A stretch of DNA of 64,000 bases from Nocardioides kribbensis (GCF_015070375.1 NZ_JADCLL010000003.1:1-64000), one strand, 5' to 3'. Shown: positions 40,884 through 49,451, counted from the stretch's first letter. A program made the numbers and translations. The notes: generated from the letters alone by a model not told the origin.

Positions 40884-41434
40884 GCACCGGCCTCGAGCTG
40901 CGGGTGGCCGCCACGGGCGAGCTGGGCGCCGCGGAGCTGACCGCGCTGCGCGCGCTGTGGCACGACGCCTTCGACGGCGACTTCGCCGACACCGACGCCG
41001 ACCACGCGCTCGGCGGCGTGCACGTGCTGGCCCACCTCGACGGGGTCCTGGTCGGCCACGCCAGCGTGGTGCCCCGCAGCATCCTGGTCGGCGAGGGCGA
41101 CGCGCTCACCGTGTGGGACGCGGGCTACGTCGAGGCCGTCTGCACGCTAGGCCCGGTCCGCGGCCGCGGCGTGGGGCGCGCCGTGATGCGCGCCCTGCAG
41201 GAGGAGCTCGTCGCCCGTCACGACCTGGGCGTGCTGAGCACCGGGGTGCCGCTGTTCTACGAGTCGCTGGGGTGGCGCTCCTGGCGCGGCCCGTCGTACG
41301 CCGTGCGTGCGGGCGGGCGCCAGCGCACCCCCGAGGACGACGACGGCCTCATGGTGCTCGTCGTCGACCCCGACCGCCCGCTCGACCTCACCGCGCCCAT
41401 CGCCTGCGGGGAGCGCCCCGGCGACGACTGGTGA
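40880..41434 (+). CDS. aac(2'): AAC(2')-like aminoglycoside 2'-N-acetyltransferase homologue (GNAT)
   Basis: GTG 40880-40882 overlaps the previous TGA. The 184-residue length and sequence follow mycobacterial AAC(2')-I closely in layout: HDAFDGDFADTDADHALGG (active-site acidic region), HASVVPRSI, the acyl-CoA loop VRGRGVGRAVM, and the C-terminal FYESLGWRSWRGPSY...RTPEDDDGLMVLVVD...CGERPGDDW. AAC(2') enzymes acetylate the 2'-amine of aminoglycosides; in mycobacteria they are intrinsic chromosomal genes with a possible cell-wall-related role. Whether this one confers resistance cannot be told from sequence. It is translationally coupled to a secreted peptidase gene and followed by the 84-bp tandem array. 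Confidence 0.82.
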   Translation: MSTGLELRVAATGELGAAELTALRALWHDAFDGDFADTDADHALGGVHVLAHLDGVLVGHASVVPRSILVGEGDALTVWDAGYVEAVCTLGPVRGRGVGRAVMRALQEELVARHDLGVLSTGVPLFYESLGWRSWRGPSYAVRAGGRQRTPEDDDGLMVLVVDPDRPLDLTAPIACGERPGDDW

Positions 41435-41460
41435 CGGCACCTGCGTGCGGCGGCCTGCCG

Positions 41461-41964
41461 GCGTCTGCGCAAGTAGCGCAATTGCGCGCGGGCGACCACG
41501 GCCCCGGCGGAGATTTGCGCGGTCCGTGCCTCGTGCGGGGCCCGGCGTCTGCGCAACTGGCGCAATTGCGTGCGGGCGACCACGGCCCCCGCGGAGGTTT
41601 GCGCGGTCCGTGCCAGGCGCGGGGCCCGGCGTCTGCGCAACTGGCGCAATTGCGTGCGGGCGACCACGGCCCCCGCGGAGGTTTGCGCGGTCCGTGCCAG
41701 GCGCGGGGCCCGGCGTCTGCGCAAGCAGCGCAATTGCGCGCGACCGGCCGCGGCCGCCGCAGAGGTTTGCGCGGTCTGTGCCGCGTGCGGGGCCCGGCGT
41801 CTGCGCAAGTGGCGCAATTGCGCGCGGGCGACCCCGCCCCCCACGGAGGTTTGCACGGCCCGTGCCAGGCGCGGGGCCCGGCGTCTGCCCGGGCAGCGCA
41901 CTTGCGCGCGCAAGACGACGGCCACCGCACGAGTGGGCGCTGTCTGCGCAGCGCCGGGGCCGCG
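41461..41964. repeat. Six-unit 84-bp tandem repeat array
   Basis: Units start at 41461, 41545, 41629, 41713, 41797 and 41881. Units 2 and 3 are identical, units 1, 4 and 5 have scattered differences and unit 6 is degenerate. Each unit begins GCGTCTGCGCAA and carries four half-sites: GCGCAA at unit positions 7-12 and 16-21, TTGCG at 22-26 (making a GCGCAATTGCGC-type palindrome) and TTGCGC at 55-60. The period is a multiple of three, so all frames stay open and long false ORFs cross it on both strands. It fills the 547-bp spacer 41435-41981 between the AAC(2')-like gene and the Ser/Thr kinase; no gene was recognised in it. There are no CRISPR-type unique spacers. Confidence 0.92.
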
Positions 41965-41981
41965 GGCGGTCGGGGGCCGGG

Positions 41982-43532
41982 TCAGCCGACGACGGCGTCG
42001 CCGACGATCAGCCAGGTGCCGTCGGTGGGCTGCAGGGTGAGTCGGCGCACCTCGCTCTGCTGGCCGCCCCCGGAGGAGTAGGTCAGCGACACGTCGACGG
42101 TGCGGCCCGAGCCCGACGTGCCCGTCACGGTGACGGCGTCGATGCCCGACCAGAAGGACGCGTAGTCGTCGTAGCTGCCGACCCGTGCCTGCAGCTGCGG
42201 CGACAGGGCCGGCCAGGTCTGCGACGGGTCGCCGGGCAGGGCTGCGTAGTAGGACTGCACGAAGGCGGCCGGGCTGCTGCTCGGGGCCTGGTCCGCGGGC
42301 GTCGGCGTCGGGGTCGGCGTGGGAGTGGGTGTCGGGGTCGGCGTGGGGGTCGGAGTCGGCGTGGGCGTGGGCGTGGGGGTCGGTGTGGGGGTCGGCGTCG
42401 GCGTGGCCGAGCGATCCCGCCCGTTGCCGTTGCCGTTGCCGTTGCCGGCGCCGTTGCCGGTGCGGGCGGAGGCCTGCTCGGCGCGACCGGCCTCGTCGAC
42501 GCCGTCGTCGCCGACGACCAGTGCGACCGCTCCGCCGGCCAGGGCCAGCACGAGGAGCACGACCGCGGCGACGAGCCACGGCGCCCGACGCCGCCGCGAG
42601 CCGTCGTCCGAGGCCCCGGCCGGGGTCGGCGCCGGGACGGGCACCGGGGCCACGGCGGGCACGGTCCTCGTGGCGACCGCCTGGGTCGCGATCACCTGCG
42701 TGGCGTCGGCCCGGGCGGCGCCGGCGGGCACGGCGCGACCGGCGGCCAGCGCGCGCAGCGACTCCGCCGCCTCGGGCATGCTCGGGCGACGGGTGGGGTC
42801 GGGGTCCATCATCCGCTCGATCACGGGGCCCAGGGCCTGCGCGCGCTGCGGCGGCGGGGGCGGACCGTCGGCGATGCGAGCCAGCACCTCGAGCGCGCTG
42901 CCCTCGCCGTAGGCACGGCGGCCCTCGACCGCGGCGTAGAGCGTGGCGCCCAGGGCCCAGACGTCCGCGGCGGGCGTGGGGTCGCCGCCGCGCGCCAGCT
43001 CGGGCGCGAAGTAGGCGGGGGTGCCGAGCACCAGACCGGTGCCGGTGAGCTGGTCGTCGCCGGCGGTGCGGGCGATGCCGAAGTCGGAGATCTTGGCCGT
43101 GCCGTCGGAGGTCACCAGCACGTTGCCGGGCTTGACGTCGCGGTGCATGGTGCCGCGGGCGTGGGCCGCGGCGATGCCGTCGGCCACCTGGGCGCCGATC
43201 GCCGCCGCACGCCGGGGCGTCAGCGGGCCGTCCTGGTCGACGACCTCGGTGAGGTTGCGCGACGCGACGTACTCCATCACCAGCCACACCTCCCCGCCGT
43301 CCTCCACCGCGTCGAGCACCGAGACGACGTTGCGGTGGTTGAGCGCGGCGGCCGAGCGGGCCTCCCTCAGCGCGCGGGCGCCGTCGATCGCGACGCCCGG
43401 CAGCGCTCCCGCCCTCTTCACCGCGACGTCGCGGCCCAGGGTCTCGTCGTGGCACAGCCAGACCGCGCCCATCCCTCCACGGCCGATCTCGCGCACGATC
43501 CGGTAGCGGCCTGCGATGGGGTCCGGCGTCAT
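41982..43532 (-). CDS. Transmembrane Ser/Thr protein kinase with Thr-Pro stalk
   Basis: ATG 43530-43532 (GGAGG upstream) gives 516 residues. The Hanks-type kinase domain occupies about 9-270 with all key residues: glycine loop IGRGGMGAVW, Lys39, HRDVKPGN (Asp132), DFG 150-152 and the activation-loop GTPAYFAPE. A juxtamembrane Ala/Pro/Thr linker leads to a TM helix at about 313-337, then a Gly/Asn patch and about 19 Thr-Pro dipeptides encoded by a 6-bp microsatellite (about 42299-42412). The sensor domain is a roughly 95-residue SnoaL/NTF2-like module (FVQSYYAALPGDPSQTWPAL...TWLIVGDAVVG), not PASTA repeats. It is active by inspection. The stalk places the sensor away from the membrane, probably in the cell wall. 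The partner is unknown. Confidence 0.9.
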   Translation of the reverse strand: MTPDPIAGRYRIVREIGRGGMGAVWLCHDETLGRDVAVKRAGALPGVAIDGARALREARSAAALNHRNVVSVLDAVEDGGEVWLVMEYVASRNLTEVVDQDGPLTPRRAAAIGAQVADGIAAAHARGTMHRDVKPGNVLVTSDGTAKISDFGIARTAGDDQLTGTGLVLGTPAYFAPELARGGDPTPAADVWALGATLYAAVEGRRAYGEGSALEVLARIADGPPPPPQRAQALGPVIERMMDPDPTRRPSMPEAAESLRALAAGRAVPAGAARADATQVIATQAVATRTVPAVAPVPVPAPTPAGASDDGSRRRRAPWLVAAVVLLVLALAGGAVALVVGDDGVDEAGRAEQASARTGNGAGNGNGNGNGRDRSATPTPTPTPTPTPTPTPTPTPTPTPTPTPTPTPTPTPADQAPSSSPAAFVQSYYAALPGDPSQTWPALSPQLQARVGSYDDYASFWSGIDAVTVTGTSGSGRTVDVSLTYSSGGGQQSEVRRLTLQPTDGTWLIVGDAVVG

Positions 43533-43686
43533 CTGGCTCCTCCGTCGGGCCCGCGGCCCGGGGTCTGTCGGCGCGACGGGGGTCTCCCCGGCGCGTGGTC
43601 GACCACCCAGTGCACCACAGGCCGCCAAGCACGACGACCACCCCTGAGGGTGCCGCCTTACGGTGTACGTCACATCGTCAGGGGCC

Positions 43687-44268
43687 TCAGGCTCCCACCC
43701 AGTACGCCGGCGGGTCCTCCCCGACCCGGCCGTCGGCGGCCTCGCGCAACAGGTCGGCGTGGCCGGTGTGGCGGCCGTACTCCTCCAGCAGGTCGCACAG
43801 CAGCCGGCGCAGGCTGGCGTGCCGCCCGGCGTCGTCGGCCATCGCCACCTCCTGGTCGAGCCCGCCGGCGGCCAGAGCGGCGGCCAGGCGGACGCGCGAG
43901 CGCGCGACGGCGCCGTCGTAGAGCGCGTAGAGCACCGCGGGCGGCTCGTCGGCCGCGGACGTGAAGGACCAGTCGTCGCCGGGCGGCGCGGTCATCCCTG
44001 CGAAGTAGGCGTCCCAGGTCGGACCCAGCGGGTCGTCGGACAGGCGGCAGGCGAAGACGTCGTCCTCCACCAGGGCCAGGTGCTTGAGCAGGCCCCCCAG
44101 CGTCATGGCCGAGACGCCCAGCCGGGCGGACAGCCCGGCGGCGTCGAGACCCTCGGCCTTCCAGCGGAAGGTCGCCCGCAGCCGGTCGAGCGACCCGACG
44201 AGGTGGTCGACCTCGTCGCCGGCCGGCGGGATCTCCCAGGGCATCGCGGCAGCGTCGTGTCGGTCCAT
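43687..44268 (-). CDS. DinB/DUF664-family mycothiol-dependent enzyme homologue (1)
   Basis: The 193-residue form from ATG 44266-44268 is preferred; a GTG six bases upstream would add two residues. The fold is the DinB four-helix bundle of the DUF664/MDMPI type: GLLKHLALVEDDVFACRL with the first metal-ligand His and EEYGRHTGHADLLREA with the paired metal ligands. Such proteins bind a divalent metal and act as thiol transferases, often with mycothiol in actinobacteria. The gene is divergent from a homologue at 44317, only 48 bp away. Confidence 0.8.
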   Translation of the reverse strand: MDRHDAAAMPWEIPPAGDEVDHLVGSLDRLRATFRWKAEGLDAAGLSARLGVSAMTLGGLLKHLALVEDDVFACRLSDDPLGPTWDAYFAGMTAPPGDDWSFTSAADEPPAVLYALYDGAVARSRVRLAAALAAGGLDQEVAMADDAGRHASLRRLLCDLLEEYGRHTGHADLLREAADGRVGEDPPAYWVGA

Positions 44269-44316
44269 GGCCACACGCTAGGCCCGGGCGCCGACGTCCG
44301 TCGCTAGCCTGCCGTC

Positions 44317-44787
44317 ATGGCCCCCTCCCCCCACGACGAGCGGGCGCTGCTCGCCGACGCCCTCGACCGCCAGCGCGAGGAGGTCGCGGCCATCCTCGAC
44401 GGGCTCGACGACACGGCGGCCCGCGCGCGCCTCGTGCCCTCCGCGACCACGCCGCTGGGCCTGGTGAAGCACCTGACCTTCGTGGAGCGGGTCTGGTTCC
44501 ACTCGCGCGTCGCCGGCGTGCCCCGCGCCGAGCTCGGCCTCCCCGACACCGTCGACGAGAGCTTCGTGATCGACGAGGAGGACACCGTCGCCTCGGTGCG
44601 CGCGACCTACCTCGCCGCCTGCGAGCGCTCGCGCGAGATCGCGGCCGGCCGCGACCTCGACGAGACCTACTCCTCCCACCACGGCGAGACCAGCCTGCGG
44701 GCGGTGCACCTGCACCTGCTCACCGAGCTGGCCCGCCACGCCGGGCACGGCGACATCCTGGTCGAGCTGCTCGGCTCCGAGGGCTGA
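44317..44787 (+). CDS. DinB/DUF664-family mycothiol-dependent enzyme homologue (2)
   Basis: The 156-residue protein begins at ATG 44317 and has the same plan as its divergent neighbour: LGLVKHLTFVERVWF (first His), a central acidic region, and LTELARHAGHGDILVELL with the His pair. It is shorter, the usual DUF664 length, and lacks the long N-terminal extension. Head-to-head arrangement with a homologue suggests local duplication with inversion and possibly joint control from the 48-bp spacer. Substrate unknown. Confidence 0.83.
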   Translation: MAPSPHDERALLADALDRQREEVAAILDGLDDTAARARLVPSATTPLGLVKHLTFVERVWFHSRVAGVPRAELGLPDTVDESFVIDEEDTVASVRATYLAACERSREIAAGRDLDETYSSHHGETSLRAVHLHLLTELARHAGHGDILVELLGSEG

Positions 44788-44788
44788 G

Positions 44789-44812
44789 CCACGCGCGCAC
44801 CAGCAGGCGTGG
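44789..44812. terminator. Small hairpin between convergent DinB and histidine kinase genes
   Basis: CCACGC (44789-44794) pairs with GCGTGG (44807-44812) across 12 nt, within the 28-bp gap between the stop codons at 44787 and 44816. It could act as a weak bidirectional terminator. Confidence 0.3.
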
Positions 44813-44815
44813 GAG

Positions 44816-46990
44816 TCACGTGGGGAGGACCGCCAGGCCCTCCCCACCCCCGGCCGGCTCGGACGCCGGAGCCCCGAGCGGCGACGACACCGCCGGCGAC
44901 ACCATCGAGGGCATCACCAGGGGCAGCACCACGGTCACCGTGGTGCCGACACCCGGCGCGGAGTCGACGCCGACCCGACCCCCGTGCAGCTCCACGATGG
45001 CCTGCACGATCGACAGCCCCAGACCCGTGCCCTGGATGGCGCGGAGGTTGGCCTCGGCCGAGCGGAAGAAGCGGGTGAAGAGCTGCGCCTGCTCCTCCTG
45101 GGCGATCCCGATGCCCGTGTCGCTGACGACCACCACGTGCTCGTCGGCCCCCCGCTCGACCGCCACGGTGACGGCGCCCCCGTCGGGGGTGAACTTCAGC
45201 GCGTTGCTCACCAGGTTGGTCACGGCCCGCTCCAGCTTGACCGCGTCGCCGCTGAGCTCGACCGGGCCGGGCGGCAGGTGGAGCGCGACGTCGAGCGAGC
45301 GCTCGGGCACGCAGTCGACGACCGCCGCCGAGGCGCGCGCCACGACGTCGCGCAGGTCGAGGCGCTCGACCTGGAGCCGCACGGTCGCCTCCTCCACGCT
45401 GGAGAGCATCAGCAGGTCCTCCACGAGCGCCGAGAGCCGGCGCGAGTTGCTGCTGATCCGGGTGAGCACGGCGCGCTGCGGCCCGGTGAGCTCGCCGACG
45501 TCGCCGTCCTCCAGCACCTCGGCGAAGCCCAGGATGCTGGTGATGGGGGTGCGCAGCTCGTGGCTGACCGTGGCGACCAGCTCGGTCTTGGTGCGCTCCA
45601 GCGCGCTGAGGCGCTCCACCGCCTCGCGCTCGGCCTCGAGGGTGGCCAGCAGTGAGCGGTGGGCGCGCTCGCGGTCGGTGACGTCCTCGGCCGTGGCGAG
45701 GTAGCCGGTCAGTCCGCCGAGCGAGTCGGGCACCGCGGTCAGCGTCATCCGCAGGATGCGCTCCTCCTCGCCCCGCCGCACGCGCCAGTGGGCGTCGCGC
45801 ACCCCCTGGGCCACCGAGGCCCGGCAGATGTCGGCGAAGACCGGCGCCGCGCCCACGGCGTCGGCGTGCCGGCGCAGCTCCTCCTCGGCGAAGAGGGCGT
45901 CGGGCCGGCAGCCCACGACCTCGTCGGCGCGGCGGCCGAAGACCGCGGCGGCGCCGGGGTTGAAGAGGGTGACCGTGCCGTCGGCAGCGGTCGCCACCAC
46001 GGCGGTGCCGGTGGCGGCGTCGACCAGGCGGATCATCGTCTCCCGCTCCTGCTCGGCGCAGGCGGTGGCCACCCGCTGCTGGGTGACCATCACCGACAGC
46101 GGGAGCAGGATCAGCCCGCAGTCGAGCAGGAAGAGCTGGAGCACCCCCAGCGACACCTCCGGCGGCAGGTCGAGCAGCGCCCCAGCCGCGGCGACCGGCC
46201 CGAGGCCGGCCGTGGTCAGGGTCGTGCTGACCACCGCCACCACCACGAGCACCACCATCGACTCGCGCAGGCTGCCGCGGAAGGCGTGCCAGGTGAACAT
46301 CGGCATCACCGCGAAGATCAGCTGCGGCAGGTCGGTGGGCACGAAGACCGCCACCGTCGTGCCGACGGTGAGCGCGAGCTGCACCGCCCTCTCACCCGTC
46401 GAGGCCAGCGCCTGGAACTCCAGCTTGTCGAGGAAGAGCGGCACCAGCACGACCGCGGCCGCGGCGTGGGCGCCCCCCGCGGCCAGCGCCACGCGCCACG
46501 TGCTCTCGACCGGTGCCCCGGTGAGCAGCAGCGTCGTCACCCAGCCCGCCCCGGCGACGGCGGAGCCGACGGCGATGGCCCCGATCATGCGCGAGACGTC
46601 GCCCTGGTCGCGCAGCCGTGCGCGCCCGTCGGGGCGGCGGGCGACGAGGAGGGTCTCGGTGACCACGGCCCCGAGCACCGTCGAGACGCCGAGCCCGAGC
46701 GAGACTCCCCCGCCCGCGCCGTCGAGCAGGTGGGCCAGCACCAGGAGGCCGAGCAGCGCAGCGACGACGTGCGGCCTGCGCCGCGGCGGCGTCGTGAGGT
46801 AGAGCCCGGCGGCCAGACCGGCCGGGGGCCAGACCGTGGGGGTCAGGCTGTCGGCCGCCACGGTCTGCATCCCCGCGAGCGCGCCGAGGAGCACCGCGAG
46901 GAGCAGCAGGACCCGGCGGGGGGTGCCGTGGGTGACCGGGACGGGCGGTGCGAGGCGCGCCCGAGAGCGTCGCGCACTGGTCGTGGACAT
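44816..46990 (-). CDS. MASE1-PAS-HisKA sensor histidine kinase (orphan)
   Basis: The 724-residue protein has eight or more hydrophobic segments in the first 300 residues arranged like a MASE1 membrane sensor (PTVWPPAGLAAGLYL; VPTDLPQLIFAVMPMFTW). A PAS domain at about 325-450 (GTAVVATAADGTVTLFNPGAAAVFGR) leads through a short coiled coil into HisKA, with the phospho-acceptor His477 in VSHELRTPITSILGF. The HATPase domain keeps N (NLVSNALKF), G1 (SDTGIGIA), F (FTRFFRS) and G2 (GTGLGLSI) boxes. No response regulator gene lies in the window, so it is an orphan kinase here. The signal is unknown; MASE1 is often linked to redox or small-molecule sensing. Confidence 0.88.
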   Translation of the reverse strand: MSTTSARRSRARLAPPVPVTHGTPRRVLLLLAVLLGALAGMQTVAADSLTPTVWPPAGLAAGLYLTTPPRRRPHVVAALLGLLVLAHLLDGAGGGVSLGLGVSTVLGAVVTETLLVARRPDGRARLRDQGDVSRMIGAIAVGSAVAGAGWVTTLLLTGAPVESTWRVALAAGGAHAAAAVVLVPLFLDKLEFQALASTGERAVQLALTVGTTVAVFVPTDLPQLIFAVMPMFTWHAFRGSLRESMVVLVVVAVVSTTLTTAGLGPVAAAGALLDLPPEVSLGVLQLFLLDCGLILLPLSVMVTQQRVATACAEQERETMIRLVDAATGTAVVATAADGTVTLFNPGAAAVFGRRADEVVGCRPDALFAEEELRRHADAVGAAPVFADICRASVAQGVRDAHWRVRRGEEERILRMTLTAVPDSLGGLTGYLATAEDVTDRERAHRSLLATLEAEREAVERLSALERTKTELVATVSHELRTPITSILGFAEVLEDGDVGELTGPQRAVLTRISSNSRRLSALVEDLLMLSSVEEATVRLQVERLDLRDVVARASAAVVDCVPERSLDVALHLPPGPVELSGDAVKLERAVTNLVSNALKFTPDGGAVTVAVERGADEHVVVVSDTGIGIAQEEQAQLFTRFFRSAEANLRAIQGTGLGLSIVQAIVELHGGRVGVDSAPGVGTTVTVVLPLVMPSMVSPAVSSPLGAPASEPAGGGEGLAVLPT

Positions 46991-47207
46991 CGTGCCTCCG
47001 TGTGCTCGCCCTGCCGCGTCGCTCAGGGGGGTCGACGCACTCAGCGTCCGCGGTCACCGGTGGAGCCCGTACGGCGCCACCCCGCGGGGGCACCCCCTCC
47101 GATCGGCCGGTCGGGCCGCGGGGTGATCAGCCGGGTGGCGGGCGCCGTGCACCCGCTGGCGCACCCCGCCGGGCCACCCCGCGGCGCGGGCGACTCGTGG
47201 GCCCGGG

Positions 47208-47591
47208 CTAGGCCGTCGGCCCGGCCCCCGGCGTACAGCCCTGGCGCGGGGTGCGGGTGATCCCCCGGACCCGCCGCGACCGGGCCCAGGCGAGCACGGT
47301 GTCGCGCCGCAGCGAGGGCCCTCGCCCGGCGCGCTGCTCGACGTGGCCCGCGGCCACGGCTTCCCACAGTGCGTGCTCGGTGCAGTCGGCCAGGTCGGCG
47401 GCCTCGCGCCACGACACCCACCCCCGCCGCTCGGCGGCGTCGGCGCGCACGTGGGCGGCGTCGAAGACCCACCGCCCCTCGCGCTGCTCGGCCGGGATCC
47501 TCCCCCGCCGCGCCAGCCACACCGCCTGGCTCCGCGTCAGGCCGAGCACCTCGGCCGCCTGCCTGCTGTCGATCCACTCCCGAGAACGCAC
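47208..47591 (-). CDS. Small protein with two HTH_17/excisionase-like domains
   Basis: The C-terminal part of a long minus-strand frame has protein-like composition only from GTG 47589-47591 (VRSREWIDSRQAAEVL), giving 127 residues. It contains two successive MerR/excisionase-type helix-turn-helix units, about 5-50 (SRQAAEVLGLTRSQAVWLARRGRIP) and 58-100 (SWREAADLADCTEHALWEAVAAGHV), each followed by a basic wing. No integrase lies nearby, so a chromosomal DNA-binding protein is likelier than a phage excisionase. ATTATT lies just upstream, suggesting a very short or absent leader. The 217-bp spacer 46991-47207 holds only GC-rich sequence without recognisable signals. Confidence 0.6.
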   Translation of the reverse strand: MRSREWIDSRQAAEVLGLTRSQAVWLARRGRIPAEQREGRWVFDAAHVRADAAERRGWVSWREAADLADCTEHALWEAVAAGHVEQRAGRGPSLRRDTVLAWARSRRVRGITRTPRQGCTPGAGPTA

Positions 47592-47792
47592 CCGAGAATA
47601 ATTCCGTGCCACGTGCGGCGGACCGCACCCCAGCGGCGCCGGATCGCAGCAAGTCCTGCACCACCTGGCGCGCCCGGTCGAGGAGGGCCCGGCGGACCCT
47701 GGACAGACACGGCGAGGCCGGCGGGCCCGGCGCTGTCGGGTCTGCGCGCGGCGCGGGCGACGCCGCCGCCGTCGGGCTGCCATCATCAGCCG

Positions 47793-48344
47793 ATGAGCAC
47801 ACGATCCAAGGACGCCCCGTCGAGCGAGGAACGCCGCGCCGAGGTCATCGACCGCGCCATCGGCTGGCTGGAGGACACCCTCTACGTCGTCATCGCCGTC
47901 GTCCTCGCCATCTGCGCCACGGCCCTGGTGGTCGACCTGGCCCGCGGCGTGCCCGACCTCTTCGTCACCGGCGGCCAGGCACCCGTGCTCGAGGTGCTCG
48001 ACGCCGTCCTGCTGGTCTTCATCGTCGTGGAGCTGCTCTTCGCCGTGCGTGCGACGGTCGCGCGCCGCGAGCTCGTGGCGGAGCCCTTCCTCATCGTGGG
48101 CATCATCGCCTCGATCAAGGAGATCGTGGTCGTCTCGGTCAAGGCCGCCGAGGCCACCGGCAAGGGCGACGTCTTCCGCGACGACGTGACCCTCATCGGC
48201 GTGCTCGGCGTGCTGACCCTGCTGCTCGCGGCCGCGGCCTACCTGCTGCGGCGCAAGGAGCGCGAGCCCGACGAGGGCCGCGAGGACGACGACGCCGTGG
48301 CCGACAGCACCGCCTCGCCCGACAGCGAGCAGCACGCGTCCTGA
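47793..48344 (+). CDS. PsiE-like (phosphate-starvation-inducible E) membrane protein
   Basis: ATG 47793 gives 183 residues with four hydrophobic segments (LYVVIAVVLAICATALVVDLA, VLDAVLLVFIVVELLFAV, EPFLIVGIIASIKEIVVV and LIGVLGVLTLLLAAAAYLL) and a highly acidic C-terminal tail. The order of segments and the FIVVELLFAVR...EPFLIVGIIASIKEIVV signature match the PsiE family of small inner-membrane proteins. The molecular function is unknown; in E. coli psiE responds to phosphate and cAMP. No Pho box was identified upstream. The gene lies convergent with ychF. Confidence 0.8.
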   Translation: MSTRSKDAPSSEERRAEVIDRAIGWLEDTLYVVIAVVLAICATALVVDLARGVPDLFVTGGQAPVLEVLDAVLLVFIVVELLFAVRATVARRELVAEPFLIVGIIASIKEIVVVSVKAAEATGKGDVFRDDVTLIGVLGVLTLLLAAAAYLLRRKEREPDEGREDDDAVADSTASPDSEQHAS

Positions 48345-48374
48345 CCCGGCACGACGAGCGCCGGGTCGCGCGGG

Positions 48375-49451
48375 TCAGACGTTGAAGCGGAACTCCACCA
48401 CGTCTCCGTCGGCCATGACGTAGTCCTTGCCCTCCATGCGCACCTTGCCGGCCTCCTTGGCCTTCTGCATGGTGCCGAGCTCCATGAGGTCGTCGAAGGA
48501 GACGATCTCGGCCTTGATGAAGCCGCGCTGGAAGTCGGTGTGGATCACGCCGGCGGCCTCGGGGGCGGTGGCGCCCTTCGGGATCGTCCAGGCCCGGGTC
48601 TCCTTGGGGCCGGCGGTGAGGTAGGTCTGCAGGCCGAGGGTGTCGAAGCCGACCCGGGCGAGCACGTCGAGGCCGGGCTCCTCGACGCCCATCTCCTCGA
48701 GCATGGCGCGGGCCTCGTCGTCGTCGCCGAGCTCGACGAGCTCGGACTCGAACTTCGCGTCGAGGAAGATCGCCTCGCTGGGGGCGACCAGGGCGCGCAT
48801 GCGGTCCTTGAGCTCCTCGTCGGCCAGCTCGTCGGCGTCGCAGTTGAAGACGTAGATGAAGGGCTTGGCGGTCAGCAGCGACAGCTCGCGCACGAGTGCG
48901 CGGTCGACCTTCGTGTCGATCACCGGGGTGCCGGCCTCGAGGTGGCCGAGGGCCTCCTTGGCGGCCTCCAGGTTGGCGGTGACGGCCTTGTTGCCGCGCG
49001 CCTCCTTCTCCAGGCGCGGGATCGCCTTCTCCACCGTCTGCAGGTCGGCCAGGATCAGCTCGGTCTGGATGGTGGAGATGTCGTTGCCGGGGTTGACCTC
49101 ACCGTCGACGTGGGTGACGTCCTCGTCGCGGAAGACGCGGGTGACCTGGCAGATCGCGGCCGACTCGCGGATGTGGGAGAGGAACTTGTTGCCCAGGCCC
49201 TCGCCCTCCGAGGCGCCGCGCACGATGCCGGCGATGTCGACGAACTCCACCGTCGCCGGCAGCACCTTGGCCGAGGAGAACACCTCGGCCAGCCGGGCCA
49301 GACGCCCGTCGGGCACCCCGACCACACCGACGTTGGGCTCGATGGTGGCGAAGGGGTAGTTCGCCGCGAGGACGTCGTTCTTCGTCAGGGCGTTGAAGAG
49401 GGTCGACTTGCCCGCGTTGGGGAGACCGACGATGCCGATGGTGAGTGCCAC
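48375..49451 (-). CDS. ychF: Redox-regulated ATPase YchF
   Basis: GTG 49449-49451 (VALTIGIVGLPNAGKST) gives 358 residues, matching the family; the longer frame adds unconserved residues. The Obg-type P-loop GLPNAGKST is at 9-17, the switch region NYPFATIEPNVG and DIAGIVRGASEGEGLGNKFL follow, and the NKxE-like motif gives the ATP-preferring YchF type. The C-terminal TGS-like domain (RGFIKAEIVSFDDL...VRMEGKDYVMADGDVVEFRFNV) is complete. YchF binds ribosomes and is linked to translation and oxidative stress. It is a highly conserved housekeeping gene and useful anchor for this window. Confidence 0.97.
   Translation of the reverse strand: MALTIGIVGLPNAGKSTLFNALTKNDVLAANYPFATIEPNVGVVGVPDGRLARLAEVFSSAKVLPATVEFVDIAGIVRGASEGEGLGNKFLSHIRESAAICQVTRVFRDEDVTHVDGEVNPGNDISTIQTELILADLQTVEKAIPRLEKEARGNKAVTANLEAAKEALGHLEAGTPVIDTKVDRALVRELSLLTAKPFIYVFNCDADELADEELKDRMRALVAPSEAIFLDAKFESELVELGDDDEARAMLEEMGVEEPGLDVLARVGFDTLGLQTYLTAGPKETRAWTIPKGATAPEAAGVIHTDFQRGFIKAEIVSFDDLMELGTMQKAKEAGKVRMEGKDYVMADGDVVEFRFNV

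Noticed and set aside
41461..41964. CRISPR array
   Set aside because: The units are contiguous with no unique spacers, and no cas gene is present.
41307..43964. Long frames on both strands through the 84-bp repeats, suggesting a repeat protein
   Set aside because: The 84-bp period keeps every frame open; the encoded 28-residue repeats are Arg/Ala/Cys-rich without structure, and neither has a start signal. The kinase gene on the minus strand has clear motifs.
47041..47802. Alternative minus-strand frame overlapping the double-HTH gene
   Set aside because: Arg/Ala/Gly-rich shadow; the frame ending at 47208 shows two helix-turn-helix motifs instead.
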